Numbered from the stretch's first letter, positions 11,870 through 24,718 are shown. The stretch is DNA of 64,000 nt from Epiperipatus broadwayi (GCA_028023455.1 JAQFVV010000050.1:496001-560000), one strand, 5' to 3'. Numbers and translations: made by a program. Notes: generated from the sequence alone by a model not told the origin.

Positions 11870-12472
11870 ATAGAGGTTTTAGTAGTAAACTTGACACAAA
11901 TATTTCGTTAACATAGCAAGACTATTTTCCTCCAGAAAGTATATATATCTTCTCAAAATTGTAAACAGTTCAGAACAATAAATCATGCATAAATTGAATT
12001 ATTGTTTCATTAAAACAATTGGATTTATTCACTTGTTCAATGCTCAATAATCATTTGTGGTGATAAAATATTCATGAATTCAGATTTATTATTATTATTT
12101 ATGTATTTAGTGGATGGATTATTTTAGACAGCTTAAATCTTAATGAACTTAAAGGAGGCTGTAGAAACTCTCAGAGATAGATTCACTATGTGCTGCATAT
12201 AGTTCTCTAGTTCTAGCCATTATGTTAAATCATAATAATTATATACTCTATGGTTTGTAATAAAACACAATTTATAGAGGTCAGAGAAGCTAAATTCCAT
12301 TTATGAAATAGATGAGTATAATAATCATGGAATCTGAACCTGTTGCTCATTCTCCAATAACATCTAGAAACATGACATCCAATTAGACACTGCTGTTTGG
12401 GAAAAGGTTATTTGGGTCTTGTAAACAGTCTGTTTTTATCACACTATTTCTCATGATAATGTAAAGTGGAAC
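11870..12472. other. No feature recognised
   Basis: AT-rich sequence following the SINE target duplication. No repeat or coding signal stands out. Confidence 0.3.
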
Positions 12473-13323
12473 GGTACTTTGGTATTAGTCTGGCTATGAT
12501 GTATTACTCTGATGAAATTTTTATCTGGTAATATTTATTCAAAGTTTAAGTTAATGATGTCATGGCAAGCAAAATACTGGCATGACTAATTCATATCAAT
12601 GATTAAGATATGTATGTGGTAACATGTAAGATTATAAGAAACATGCTGACTACAAGATTTTGCAATATTACATTGTCCTTTCCATTCTAGAACACATTGC
12701 AATGTTCAGCATGCCACAATGACTCTCATCATTTGTAAGTAATTTTTTTTAATTTAAAAATATATTTATATGCAAATGTTATATTTTATTTATTTTTGCT
12801 AAACATTTTAAAATCTTAAATATTTTTTTTTAACAGAAATATTTGTTTTTCTTTTGAAATAATTTTTAAAATATTACCTTAAAGTTACACTTCACTATCT
12901 TAAAGTTACAGTTTTCCATTTTGGTTTTTTTTTAGATTGAACATATGTTTTATGATGGCACAAAGTGCTGAAGTATGCAAGAAGAGGGAAGAATGTTTTC
13001 AGTGACAAGTAGTGTTGTCTAATAAATACACAAGTCATAAGTACTTGTTTATTTAATTTTTTAATGTTTTTTGCCTGTTTTTCCATAATTAATATATGTT
13101 GCCATTATTTTTTATACTGTACATGCTATAATATATTACACCTGATGACATATTATTTTAAGTTTGCAATATGTTTAAAATAACCCCTTCATACTATCTA
13201 CATACAAATTTTATCAATTAAGTTTGACAACACATTACTTGGAGACATTATCTTAAACACCACAAACTTAGAGTAATACATCATTGGATTAATACATCAT
13301 AGCAGAACTAATACCAAAGTACC
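12473..13323. mobile_element. 851-bp TIR element (MITE), likely Merlin-type
   Basis: The ends are inverted copies: GGTACTTTGGTATTAG followed by a 'ctatgatgtatta' block, on the left in forward and on the right in reverse orientation, about 36 bp in all. The flanks AGTGGAAC (12465-12472) and AGTGAAAT (13324-13331) match at 6 of 8 bases, consistent with an old 8-bp target duplication, a size known for Merlin elements. The interior is non-coding. Its left part ('atactggcatgactaat') matches 24811-24850, in the element that carries a Merlin-like transposase scrap, so it may be a deletion derivative of that element. Confidence 0.7.
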
Positions 13324-14435
13324 AGTGAAATTATGTCTTGCTAAATTAGTAATAGTAAGTCTGAGCTTAATAACATTCCATATACTTATTATGAGGCAAC
13401 TTATAAGTATAAAGACTATTTTGCATGGTAACATTTAATTTACTATATAGAGGTTAAATATCGGCAATCTGCCATCATTTAGGACCACAATATTCACCCA
13501 AACGATATACTAATGCTCCACAAAATATTTATAGCACAAACTTTAAGTGATATCAGCCAACATTCCAAATTTTGGGCACTATAATTTATGATGCTTATTT
13601 TTGTTTTGAATTTTTAATATTGTTTTTTTTCTTTCAATTTTTTATGTTTTCTATCACTATTTCAACATTTTTTTTGGAAAATGTAGATTATTTGTTATTT
13701 TTTCATCAGTTTTTGCTTATCAGTATGTTTTATCACAGACAATAATTTTCAATTCTTTTTTGCCATTGTTTATTTTATTATCTTCAGATAGTAAAATTTT
13801 AAATTCAACATTATTTTTATATATAATGAATATAATTTTTAGCAGTAATGACTAAGAAATTTACGAATGAATAGGTACAAACACAAAAACAAGAAAAATA
13901 TAAAATTGTATTTAAGTAATTAGTATATAAAAAGAAAACAAACATTATTGTTGTTGTTGTTGTTTTATTTTGATAATTTAAAAGCTAAAAACAAAAACGG
14001 AAAAAAAAATTCTTTTTTACGATTATTTTTATCCTTGCTTTAAACTTACAAAAATCTTGGGAAGAAAATCCATTATATTTTCATTTTTAATAAATTTTAT
14101 GTTTTTTATTTTTTCTTTTTCCAACAATAGAAAATATTAAAGATATCTTTTTTATGTATATAAAAAATCCTTTGTCAGACAATCTTAAAAATAAAAATCT
14201 TGAATTTTTTTTTCAAATTTAGCTGTTTTTAACCAAGTTAAAAAAAAAACGATTCGTAAAATAATGGATCGAAACAATTTAAAATAGAATTAAAAAATAT
14301 ATGTGAGTAAAAAAAAGATAGAGATAAAAGTGAATAGAATATAATAGACTACATAATATATTTTATTCTAAAAATAACTGATATAAATATACACACTTTT
14401 AGACAGGATAAGAAATCAAAGGGGCAAAATAACGC
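13324..14435. other. Very AT-rich DNA, homopolymer runs
   Basis: Long T- and A-runs, with (TTG)n at about 13949-13964. No coding or repeat family is recognised. Confidence 0.35.
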
Positions 14436-14439
14436 TGTC

Positions 14440-15345
14440 TAACCCAATTAAATACACATACTGGCATATACATAGCCTAATAGAGCAGATACAACAAGAT
14501 ATCAACAACAAAATGGTCCTTGAAATAAACAATGCACAGCTCCTAAAAAAATATAAAAATTGGTACATGGAGCCTAAATTCTTCGACTTCATAGTCAAAG
14601 TAAATCTGAATGCCTTGCCTACATCACACTTCATCTATTTTAAAAGGTTCTTTATGAAAATAGACCACTGTGCAGATTGTGCCAAAAAGAAGAGGAAACA
14701 CAACATCATTTTCTAAACGATTGTCTGGGCTTGGAAAAGGTAAGACAAATAATGATAAATAACTACCATCAGAAAGACACAACAAAAATGCAATCCCAAC
14801 AATAAGAGCAGTGACATTTAGCTTGTATGCATATTGGTACACCAGATGTAAATTCAATTTCGACTACAATGCAAAACAAAACCTCAACACTTTCCACCAC
14901 AAGTTAGAAAAAATAAAAGAAAGAGATAACATGCTAGCACCACCAGATATTTTTGCTGCAACTTGGTCACTGTTTAAACTAAACTCAGCACTATAGTTGA
15001 AAATCAGTAAAAGAGATACAGAATAACACAGCTAAAAAAAAAAAAAACACACAATACACCAAAACCAGCAGGACACACATGACGGAGTCCATCAACATAA
15101 TGTATATATTAAAAAAAATTAGACAAGCTGAATTCAAGCAACTTTTGATGCCTTAAGAGTAGCAAAAACACAACATAAAGAACTCAAGAGAAAGCTTTTT
15201 CTCTCCTATATATCTGTGAACAAACTTATGCCCAACAGAACTGTTTAGACACAGGAACAGACTTATGCTTACTGTGTAAGCCCAATCTTACCTATGTAAT
15301 CATTGTTTTTTAATCAATAAAGTATGCTTTGAAACATAAATATAT
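14440..15345 (+). pseudogene. Non-LTR retrotransposon C-terminal and 3' UTR fragment
   Basis: Reading across frames gives a LINE-like C-terminus. The frame from 14513 contains 'DHCADC'; after a frameshift near 14690 come EETQHHFLNDC-type residues (Cys-Cys-His-Cys zinc motif of non-LTR RTs); a later frame (14811-14996) has 'YWYTRCKFNF'. Stops and frame changes show decay. An AATAAA-like signal lies near 15318, just before the probable 3' end. The zinc-motif context differs from the 55800 LINE, so this is probably another family. Confidence 0.55.
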
Positions 15346-15377
15346 ACAATGTATTATTTATGATTTGTTTTTCTTGT

Positions 15378-15420
15378 TGAGTATTCAAAATAGTCTACTT
15401 GTGTTTTAATCCATTGCAAG
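15378..15420 (-). pseudogene. Mariner-like transposase, extreme C-terminus (split half)
   Basis: On the minus strand, directly outside the large repeat, one frame reads VDYFEYSTRKTNHK then stop. Mariner transposases usually end in a '(G/D)-x-YFE' motif a few residues after a conserved 'KCI'. The matching upstream part lies directly outside the other end of the large element (24309-24480). Assignment is by short motifs only. Confidence 0.4.
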
Positions 15421-18400
15421 TGTAATGGTCAGAATCGTCTGTCTCGCTAACACACTGCAGAATTCAAACCCCAAACACAAAACTGAACATTCTAGGAGGG
15501 GTTTCCTACTAGATATACTTATAAAGTCCAAATTTCACAGTGCCACCTATGTGATAACGCGTCTGATGCTACTACTAGTATAACCTTTTAGCGGTGCCTG
15601 GTGGTCAGGGAGAAACAAAGAGACTCTATACTAAGATAAGTTTGGGTTGCTAATTAATGTCTATGAATATACAAAAGAAATGTAGAAAATAGATATATAG
15701 ACTGAGACAGTGATAGGAATCAATAAAATAAAAGATCAAAATTAGTTTTAAATGATTTCAGAGATTTACTTATATATATATATATATATATAATACCACT
15801 ATCTGCTTATATGAGACAGGGATGCTTACTAAATAATTGTTGGCATTCCATTCCATTAAATTACAAAAAGGTTTCAATATAGGGTATATGAGCACAGACT
15901 TTCACACCACCCACCTCTCTCCACTCTATCTAATAACACTGATACACCTAAACACATATATGCTGAAAAGATAAATAATCACCAATATACGTATTTCATG
16001 CTAAACCAGCAATCATCAGTTGCTCCAGACTATCATCTTTACACACATATATAGTATAAGTGCTCAGATATATATTAAGATAGACTATCCTCATAATTTA
16101 ATGGACCGGCTTCAATCCACTCCACACTCCAACTCTTCAACCGTCCATCCAATTAAAAATCTGATGATGGAATGCTCAAAGGCCACCCTGAGGCCAAGAT
16201 TATTGTCACACCCATGTTGACCCAAGGTCAATCTGAACCCCACATGTACAGGACATAATCCATTTAATACATATGCAAGGATGGGCAGACATGTTTTAAA
16301 GAAAATATATTCTATCCCTCAGGCTAATAATATTACGATAATGTGTTTAAAGAGATGGGAACATGTGCAAGGTGCTTTGAGTAATTATAAAAGTTTAATA
16401 AAATATTTGATATTATGGGTTATATAATATTTATTGATTTTGAGAATAGCATGGACAAAAGCTTACTATACGATAAAGTGGGGATGTGATCAAGGCATTT
16501 ATTTTATAATAATAATTAAAGCAGATGGGAGGTCGGTATTGCTAATAATGAATTTATTAAAGGATGGAGGTTGTGATACATTTAAATCACGGATGCTTTG
16601 TAAAATCAATATATAAATAAAACAATAGTGAATATTTGGAATGACTACGGTGGGCATCTCGCCGCTGACCCATAGGAATGTGGACCCATGGACAGCCAAA
16701 ACTTAGCGACTGGGTGACGACTGCAACTAATTCCCAGGTGTGACATTTGAGTACACACTCTGCCTGGGAAATGCAGGAAATGAAAAGAGAGCGGACTTGG
16801 CTGTTTAAAATCCTTGGAAAGAAAACAAAGCAGTCTCAACAACCAATTCATTTACCAGCAATACTAGACTAATGTATATACAACATACAAAATGGGTTTA
16901 CTTGAATTAAAAAAATGCCCAATAAAATTCCCAGAAATTTATTTAAAAGGGTCTGCATATTCTCAACGTCAATGATGAGCTTTGAAATTAAAGTAGAATA
17001 CAGTATTTAAAAATAGGAAAATGCATGCTTGCAGTTTGAAAAGAAAGTATAGATTTATTTACGCAATCATGCATTTGTGGTACATTTTAATCATTGACCT
17101 CACACATACTCTCATATTAGGTTAAAATCAATAAAATGTGGATTTTAAACTATTTGATTATTGTAAATATTAAAGAAGATTAGAATAGCCCTCCAACAAG
17201 TGGTTTGCAAGATAATAAAATTGAGAATTATTTATAGATTTAAAATATGCCTTAATACTGGCATCTTACTTTCAACAAAGGGAATAATTCACTCGGTCAT
17301 AGAGTAGTCTGACACATTATCATAATAAAATAAAAAAATTAATAAATAGAAAATATTAACCCAAGGATAGAGAGCAAAACTGTTGATTATATTTGAACAC
17401 GTTAAAGAAGTACATAATAAGTCAAGTGAAATAAAAGAAAAACAATTTAAAATAGCTATAGCATGTTAGTTAGGAATCACAAGAGCTCTTGGGTTAATTT
17501 GGGGTTACCTCTGGAGAAGCATTTGCAGGTAGATTGATGGTCAGCAGGTTTTATTCAATTCAGCAGCAAAATCAGGACTTGTTCATATTTTTGGCAGCAG
17601 CAGCAGTTTCAGGGTTCCTCATGTGATAGCTTTCGATGGTCTAGAGCAGCAGCTGGCCATTCCCAAAGGGGAATAGCCTTCTTGCCATTCTACTCAGTCA
17701 TGTCATGGTTAGCAATAGGTGTGGTAAACATGGTCAATTAATTTAGAGATGAAAACTTGGCTTCAAATTTAAGTTCGCAGGCACGTAGCTAACATCTCAG
17801 GAAAATATATTTTGAAGAATATTTTACTAGGATATTTTCACTAGACACTTTTCATTAGTAAATTACTAGAAACATTTCATTAGCAAAACACTAGAATGGA
17901 GAACAAAAGAAAACCCTTCTTTTTATAGTGGAATTGAACAATAGAACTGCCCTGGAGCATTACAAAAATATATCAGACTTTGCTTACTTATCAGCTGTAA
18001 TTAAACCTATCCGAATGTCTAAAGGAATTCAACAAAATTTTAATTAATTTCTATTGTTAATTTCCTTGTCGACATTCGAATTACAAACTACATTTAATTA
18101 AAATAACTTTTATTAATTAAAAGAAAACATTAAGTGGACATCTGCTGTTTTCTTAGATAATAATTAAATAATTAAATTCAAAAGAAAATTATCTTACTTT
18201 TTAAATTGCAATATTTGAATCTATTTACTCAATGAATAGGAATTTTATCATAAATCAAAAATATATTACGACTGTAATATACTTTTGTAAATAGATTCAA
18301 ACAAATGATTTTAACTAACAATTTATAATTTTGACATAAGTTTTAAAATGCATATCATAGTGCGTGCGCAATTACAACTTATATAACCTACTTTTTAAAT

Positions 18401-18644
18401 TAATCTAAATTATGTGAACATATACATAATCCATAATATTTTATTTATTTGGGCATGAGTTATACTTATATATATATATAATATGAGCATGGTACTCGTG
18501 GTTTAAAATTGGGCAAAATTTTCGGTATATAAGCGCATTGCAGACACCCTACAATAGATTGGGGTTCAAACTAAGATATGAAGGTAGGAAATAGGTGAGA
18601 AATGGTGAAACGAAGATCTGCAAGGCAGACCTTACTGTTTCACA
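15421..18644 (-). mobile_element. Left long terminal repeat (3' LTR in element orientation), about 3.2 kb
   Basis: This is near-identical in the same direction to 21413-24308. In one aligned block of about 185 bases (15565-15750 against 21560-21745) I count 6 differences. The plus strand starts TGTAATGG and ends TTTCACA, so read from the gag side it runs TGTGAAAC...CATTACA. The plus-strand bases just inside 18645 are TTCCCTC, a short polypurine tract (GAGGGAA) on the element strand. It carries a 0.4-kb insertion at about 15878-16292. Compared with the right copy plus its extension to 20785, it lacks about 630 bp at its 3' end. Frames inside it are not convincing genes. Confidence 0.7.
15878..16292 (-). 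mobile_element. SINE-like insertion inside the left LTR
   Basis: These 415 bases are missing from the right-hand repeat. They are flanked by GTTTCAA (15871-15877) and GTTTTAA (16293-16299), likely a 7-bp target duplication with one change. The minus strand carries the block 'caactgatgattgctggtt' and 'gtgaaagtctgtgctcata', also present at 50945-51150 and partly at 48320-48460. The insertion therefore postdates the two LTRs and belongs to a dispersed family (C). Confidence 0.75.
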
Positions 18645-18961
18645 TTCCCTCAGTGATGGAACAAAAAAAATTGTAAAAAAAACAGATCTTACAACAGGTG
18701 CCCACCTATGAAGCCTGCATAAAAAAATTACAAGATAACCCATATAACATTCATTATATAAATATAATGATGGAACGAAACTGAATTATATACCCGGATC
18801 AAAAAATAATCTATCATCTAGAGAACATTTTCTATTATTTTCCCCATTCAACAATTTTTATTTAACATTTTAAAAGTTTAACATAGGTTTATCCAATCTC
18901 CTTTCTCATTTATCCTGTAATGTGTCCATTCCCCCCTATTTTTTTTAAAAAAAAAAAACTA
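18645..18961. other. Internal non-coding region between gag remnant and 3' LTR
   Basis: No pol sequence is present. It has A- and T-runs near 18938-18958, and the GAGGGAA purine tract (minus strand, 18645-18651) abuts the LTR. Confidence 0.5.
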
Positions 18962-20081
18962 CTATAATCCTGTGTCTGGTGGGTAATAACTTCCTTTATA
19001 ATTTGATGACTGCAGTCTCGGATTATCAGGTCTCTTTACCTTGTCTGGCAGTTCTTTAGCCCAGGGACTGAAATCCAGAGTGGTTAAGAATTCGGCCATT
19101 TCCTCCACCTCTTTGATTCTGCTGCCCACCATCAGCTGTTGTATCGGTAACGGCATATTCTGTTGAATGGTACATATAATATGAGTATCACAAAATGCAA
19201 ACGTGCTAAGTGATCAAAGGCGATTGACCTGGTGAATGAAAAATTGTGTGTGTGTTTCCTTGATTGCTCCGTACTTCTCCTGGCAAATGGTATTTAGAAT
19301 CCCGCTCTGCTGATCCTCACTCCAATAATATTTTAACAACATGCTACCATAATTTGCAAAGTTGCTCAGTTTTTTCGCCAACATGTCCCACCAATCTTTT
19401 GCATAGCCATATAAATGATGGCTAGCAATGGCAGTCTGTTCATGCGGATCCATTTTATAAAATTGGAAGAAATCCCACAGGCTATCCATGTGTGGGTGGG
19501 GGTTTTCTCCTATTTCTCCTCGAAATATTTTAATGGTTATGATCTTTGCAAGTTGGGTTTGAACCCAATGTCTGGAATTAAGGCCTGTGGGTTATATCTA
19601 TCCCACTACTGTGCACTTGATGAGATGGTAGATCATTGTTAGGGGTCTGACATCTTTGGTTTAGGTCCACTGCCTCGTTGATACTGTTCATATCATCAGC
19701 TTCTGTTTTTGGTATCAGGACTTCATTGTCCAGGTATTATATTGACTTTGGCTCAGTTTGCTCTCAGCATTTGCTCATTTTTTTCCAATTTTCTGAGCAG
19801 TATTCTTCCAGTTTCCGTTGGAGGGCCCTGTGTCCCTCTCTCACTTGTGCCAATTTGTCAAGGAGCATCCTGGTAAATATTTTATACTCCTCTTTTCTTT
19901 GGGCTTCCTCTTCATGCTTTCTTGCCCTCTCTTCACTTCTCTTATATAATTCCACCAGATATTCCAGATTGGAATCTTCCTTGCTTGTTTGCTGGACAGG
20001 TTTCATACTTATTGGAGGAGATTCAAGAAATCCGGATGGGTCTGGTTCTTGATCATCGTGGTTGTTCCCCATATTATCCAT
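18962..20081 (-). pseudogene. gag: LTR-retrotransposon Gag, broken
   Basis: Gag would form the particle shell of the retroelement. Three minus-strand pieces follow in order. 20081-19764 (105 codons) begins with acidic/polar residues and then a long Glu/Lys/Arg-rich coiled-coil-like stretch. 19489-19214 (91 codons) has a capsid-type sequence with 'YGYAKDWWDML' and, just upstream in frame, 'FRGEIGENPHPH', like the start of retrotransposon Gag capsids. 19156-18962 (64 codons) resembles the C-terminal capsid part. Stops and frameshifts separate them. No zinc knuckle, protease, RT or integrase follows; the next sequence is an A/T run and then the left LTR. It is best read as a gypsy-type gag remnant in a non-autonomous element. 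Confidence 0.65.
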
Positions 20082-20770
20082 GGCCTTGGATGATGATGAT
20101 GATTTTTTTTTACTATTTTATTCTTAGAAATTTTTTTGAATGAATTGGTGTACTTTTAAAACACAATGTATAGCACTGATGAAGAAAAACTTTTAAACTG
20201 TTTTACGGTTGAACTCTCTAAGTCTAATATAGTTAAAATATTATTGTTATTATATTTTCTTTGTTTGACTCTCTGTGATGATTATTACGTTTGATTTCAA
20301 AGTTTATTAATGGCTAATCGGCTATCTCCCTCTCGGTTCTGTTGGCCTAATTGCTGCTTTTACATTTATCACTAACACCCCAACTACTGCCCTCTTACTA
20401 CTGCCAAAATTTAATGTTTAAATCTGCTGCTAACATCCATATATATATATATATTACTGCCCGTATATATTGAAAATTTCTTAAATGCTATCTGTCAAAT
20501 TATTTCGCTAACATATATATTTTTAAATGCACGCAATTTTATTTATATATATAAACATTCGCTAGATCCGGGTATATTTATTTCGTTTCTTCTTATTTTA
20601 AGATTAGCATACATATATATTTATTTACATTATAATTATTGATCCGATTCACGTCTCATTATTTGGTCTAAGAAAAATTTATACACATTGAAAAAAAAAA
20701 CAAATTACATACAAAAGAATTTAGCCTGGTGACAAAATTTATTTTAGAAGTAAGTCCGTTTAGTGAAATT
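20082..20770 (-). other. Gag leader / 5' untranslated region of the LTR element
   Basis: About 690 bases lie between the PBS-like site and the first gag ATG (minus strand). AT-rich, with a (TA)n at 20440-20452 and a (CAT)n-type run (minus strand) near 20088-20102. No coding signal. Confidence 0.45.
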
Positions 20771-20784
20771 ACCCTTGGGCGCCA
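20771..20784 (-). promoter_or_regulatory. Primer-binding site-like sequence
   Basis: The minus strand reads TGGCGCCCAAGGGT directly after GGTGACA. TGGCGCCC is the complement of a tRNA 3' end such as tRNA-Lys (GGGCGCCA), the usual primer for many retroelements. The preceding bases end in CA, as an LTR should. This sets the inner edge of the 5' LTR at 20785. Confidence 0.6.
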
Positions 20785-23700
20785 TGTCACCAGTTAAAAA
20801 TATCCATAGACTGTTAACTTCCCAAAATTAATTTTAAATTATTCCATTTAACTACGGGCACTCATTAAAACATTCACATTTTTTTATTTTTTATTGATTA
20901 CAAAATTTTATTTATGATTACATTTCTGAATTCCATACGATAGCCTATTAAATCTAGGTCATTACCGTACAAAATTATTATTATGCTATCTTGCACATTG
21001 AGCCGATAAAACTTTATTTTGAGAGTAAAATACAAGATTTGAAATATACATAGATTGTCACAATATTCACTTGGGACAATATTTCAGTAATTTATGCTAT
21101 GCGTACATAGCATGACTTAAGTGACACAATAAATACAAATAGCTCATATCACACTATAGCAAGTTTGGATAGGTTCAGATTATACAGTATATGTAATTGA
21201 ATGCCCGAGTCAAACAAAATATATGAAATATATACGCAAATAAACAATATAGCTAATATAGAGTTTGAAAAATATTATATATATCAAAATGTAATGGATT
21301 TGGGTGATTAAATACGAACAAAATGCTAAAATTAAGATCTACGGGGATGTGGGTGTTTAAATAATCAAGGCTCCACATTTGGGCAAGCCATGGACCCGGA
21401 AAAAAAATACTATGTAATGGTCAGAATCATCTATTTTGCTAACACACTGCAGAATTCAAACCCCAATCATGAAACTGAACATTCTAGGAGGGGTTACCTT
21501 CTAGATATACTAAGTTCGAATCTAAAGTCCAAATTTCACAGCGCCACCTACATGATAACGCGTCTGATGCTACTACTAGTATAACCGTTTACCGGTGCCT
21601 GGTGGTCAGGGAGAAACAAAGAGACTCTATACTAAGATAAGTTTGGGTTGCTAATTAACGTCTATGGATGTACAAAAGAAATGTAGAAAATAGATATATA
21701 GACTGAGACAGTGATAGGAATCAATAAAATAAAAGGTCAAAATTAGTTTTAAATGATTTCAGAGATTTATTTAAATATATATATATATAATGCCACTGTC
21801 TGCTTATATGAGACAGGGATGCTTACTAAATAATTGTTGGCATTACATTCCATTAAATTACAAAAAGGTTTTAAATAAAATATATTCTATCCCTCAGGCT
21901 AATAGTATTACGATAATGTGCTTAATGAGATGGGAACATGTGCAAGGTGCTTTGAGTAATTATAAAAGTTTAATAAAATATTTGATATTATGGGTTATAT
22001 AATATTTATTGATTTTGAAAATAGCATGGACAAAAGCTTACTATACGATAAAGTGGGGATGTGATCAAGGCATTTATTTTATAATAATAATTAAAGCAGA
22101 TGGGAGGTCGGTATTGCTAATAATAAATTTATTAAAGGATGGAGGTTGTGATACATTTAAATCACGGATGCTTTGTAAAATAAATATATAAATAAAACAA
22201 TAGTGAATATTTGGAATGACTACGGTGAGCATCTCACCACTGAACCATAGGAATGTGGTCCCATGGACAGCCGAAACTTAGTGACTGGGTGATGACTGCA
22301 ACTAATTCCCAGGTGTGACATTTGAGTACACACTCTGCCTGGGAAATGCAGGAAATGAAAAGAGAGTGGACTTGGCCGTTTAAAATCCTTGGAAAGAAAA
22401 CAAAGCAGTCTCAACAACCAATTCATTTACCAGCAATACTAGACTAATGTATATAAAACATACAAAATGGGTTTACTTGGATTAAGAAAATGCCCAATAA
22501 AATTCCCAGAAATTTATTTAAAAGGGTCTGCATATTCTCAACATCAATGATGAGCTTTGAAATTAAAGTAGAATACAGTATTTAAAAATAGGAAAATGCA
22601 TGCTTGCAGTTTGAAAAGAAAGTATAGATTTATTTACGCAATCATGCATTTGTGGCACATTTTAATCATTGACCTCGCACATACTCTCATATTAGGTTAA
22701 AATCAATAAAATGTAGATTTTAAACTATTTGATTATTGTAAATATTAAAGAAGATTAGAATAGCCCTCAAAGGAGTGGTTTGCAAGATAATAAAATTGGG
22801 AATTATTTATAGATTTAAAATATGCCTTAATACCGGCTTCTTACTTTCAACAAAGGGAATAATTCACCCGGTTTTAGACTATTCTGACACATTATCATAA
22901 TAAAAATAAAAAAATTAATAAATAGAAAATATTAACCCAAGGACACAGAGCAAAACTGTTGATTATATTTGAACACGTTAAAGAAGTACATAATAAGTCA
23001 AGTGAAATAAAAGAAAAACAATTTAAAATAGCTATAGCATGTTAGTTAGGAATCACAAGAGCTCTTGGGTTAATTTGGGATTACCTCTGGAGAAGCATTT
23101 GCAGGTAGATTGATAGTCAGCAGGGTTTATTCAATTCAGCAGCAAAATCAGGAATTGTTCATATTTTTGGCAGCAGCAGCAGTTTCAGGGTTTCGCATGT
23201 GATAGCTTTCGATGGTCTAGAGTAGCAGCTGGCCATTCCCAAAGGGAAATAGCCTTCTTGCCATTCTACTCAGTCATGTCATGGTTAGCAATAGGTGTGG
23301 TAAACATGGTCAATTAATTTGGAGATAAAAACTCGGCTTCAAATTTAAGTTTGCAGGCACGTAGCTAAAATCTCAGGAAAATATATTTTGAAGAATATTT
23401 TACTAGGATATTTTCACTAGACACTTTTCATTAGTAAATCACTAGAAACATTTCATTAGCAAAACACTAGAATAATTTCAGGTAGAAACATTTCATCAGC
23501 AAATGACTAGAATGGAGAACAAAAGAAAACCCTTCTTTTTATAGTGGAATTGAACAATAGAACTGCCCTGGAGCGTTACAAAAATATATCGGACTTTGCT
23601 TACTTATCAGCTGTAATTAAACCTATCCGAATGTCTAAAGGAATTAAACAAAATTTTAATTAATTTCTATTGTTAATTTCCTTGTCGACATTCCAATTAC

Positions 23701-24095
23701 AAACAAGATTTAAATAACTTTTATTAATTAAAAGAAAACCTTAAGTGGACATCTGCTGTTTTCTTAGATAATAATTAAATAATTAAATTCAAAAGATAAT
23801 TATTTTACTTTTTAAATTGCAATATTTGAATCTATTTACTCAACGAATAGGAATTCTATCTTAAATCAAAAATATATTACGACTGTAATATACTTTTGTA
23901 AATAGATTCAAACAAATGATTTTAACTAACAATTTATAATTTTGACATAAGTTTTAAAATGCATATCATAGTGTGTGCGCAATTACAATTTATATAACCT
24001 ACTTTTTAAATAAATCTAAATTATGTGAACATATACATAATCCATAATATTTTATTTATTTGGGCATGAGTTATACTTATATATAATATATATAT

Positions 24096-24137
<42 letters not shown>

Positions 24138-24308
24138 ATATATAATATGAGTGTGGTACTCGTGGTTTAAAATTGGGTGGGATTTTTGGTATATAAGTGC
24201 ATTGCAGACACACTATGATAGATTGGGGTTCAAACTAAGGTATGAGGGTAGGAGATAGGTGAGAAAAGGTGAAATGAAGATCTGCAAAGCAGACCTTACT
24301 GTTTCACA
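20785..24308 (-). mobile_element. Right long terminal repeat (5' LTR in element orientation), about 3.5 kb
   Basis: 21413-24308 is the direct repeat of 15421-18644. 20785-21412 is unique to this side and ends in TG (plus strand TGTCACC) at the PBS-like site, so it is taken as the last part of the same LTR. Element strand: TGTGAAAC...GGTGACA. Relative to the left copy it lacks the family C insertion, has an extra ~50-bp partial duplication near 23466-23515 ('agaaacatttcat' repeated) and an expanded (TA)n at 24081-24145. It ends sharply at 24308. Whether 20785-21412 truly belongs to the LTR is inference. Confidence 0.6.
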
Positions 24309-24480
24309 GGAAAGGATTATAAGCTGTTTAAAGCCATTCTTGAAAGCAGCCATTGAAATCATCTTCAGAAACTCTGGGGAGAGCTGCTGGCTGTTTTGAA
24401 CTAAACTGTGATAAGCTTCTCTCATCGTCCATTTAAATTTTGGAAATAATCATAGTCAGCAGGAGGTAATTTGGGAAAGT
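24309..24480 (-). pseudogene. Mariner-like transposase, C-terminal part (split half)
   Basis: Minus-strand frames give LPPADYDYF (compare the mariner 'SPDLAPADY-LF' block holding the last catalytic Asp) and then 'VSEDDFNGCFQEWL', like the mariner '(E/D)-F-x-x-CF-x-x-W' block. Small frameshifts lie between them. The sequence is cut at the end of the large LTR unit, and a motif fitting the missing C-terminus occurs at 15378-15420, beyond the other end. Assignment is by motif order, not by search. Confidence 0.5.
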
Positions 24481-24718
24481 AGAGTCAATCATGTTTAAGC
24501 ATAACCATGCTTTTATGGCTAAAAATGATGCATATTTTTTGCACTGTAGAATAGCATGTTATTGTGCAACAATGACCAATAGCCTTGCTCATGGTATTCA
24601 GGTCACTTGCACAAGGTTTGGCCCACGAACAATTAAAAACATCTTAATAGTAGTTAGCATTTATATTTTGATTTTCAGAATATATTTGTGATGAATAATA
24701 TTCTAAAATAAAAAAAAT

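Noticed and set aside
19415-20143. Plus-strand frames opposite gag (19415-19642, 19678-20052, 19922-20143)
   Set aside because: The minus strand carries Gag-like motifs; these are shadows.
16645-22426. Similar 68-codon minus frames in both LTRs (16645-16851 and 22220-22426)
   Set aside because: Conservation is fully explained by LTR identity. There are several substitutions, no domain and no sign of frame-specific conservation.
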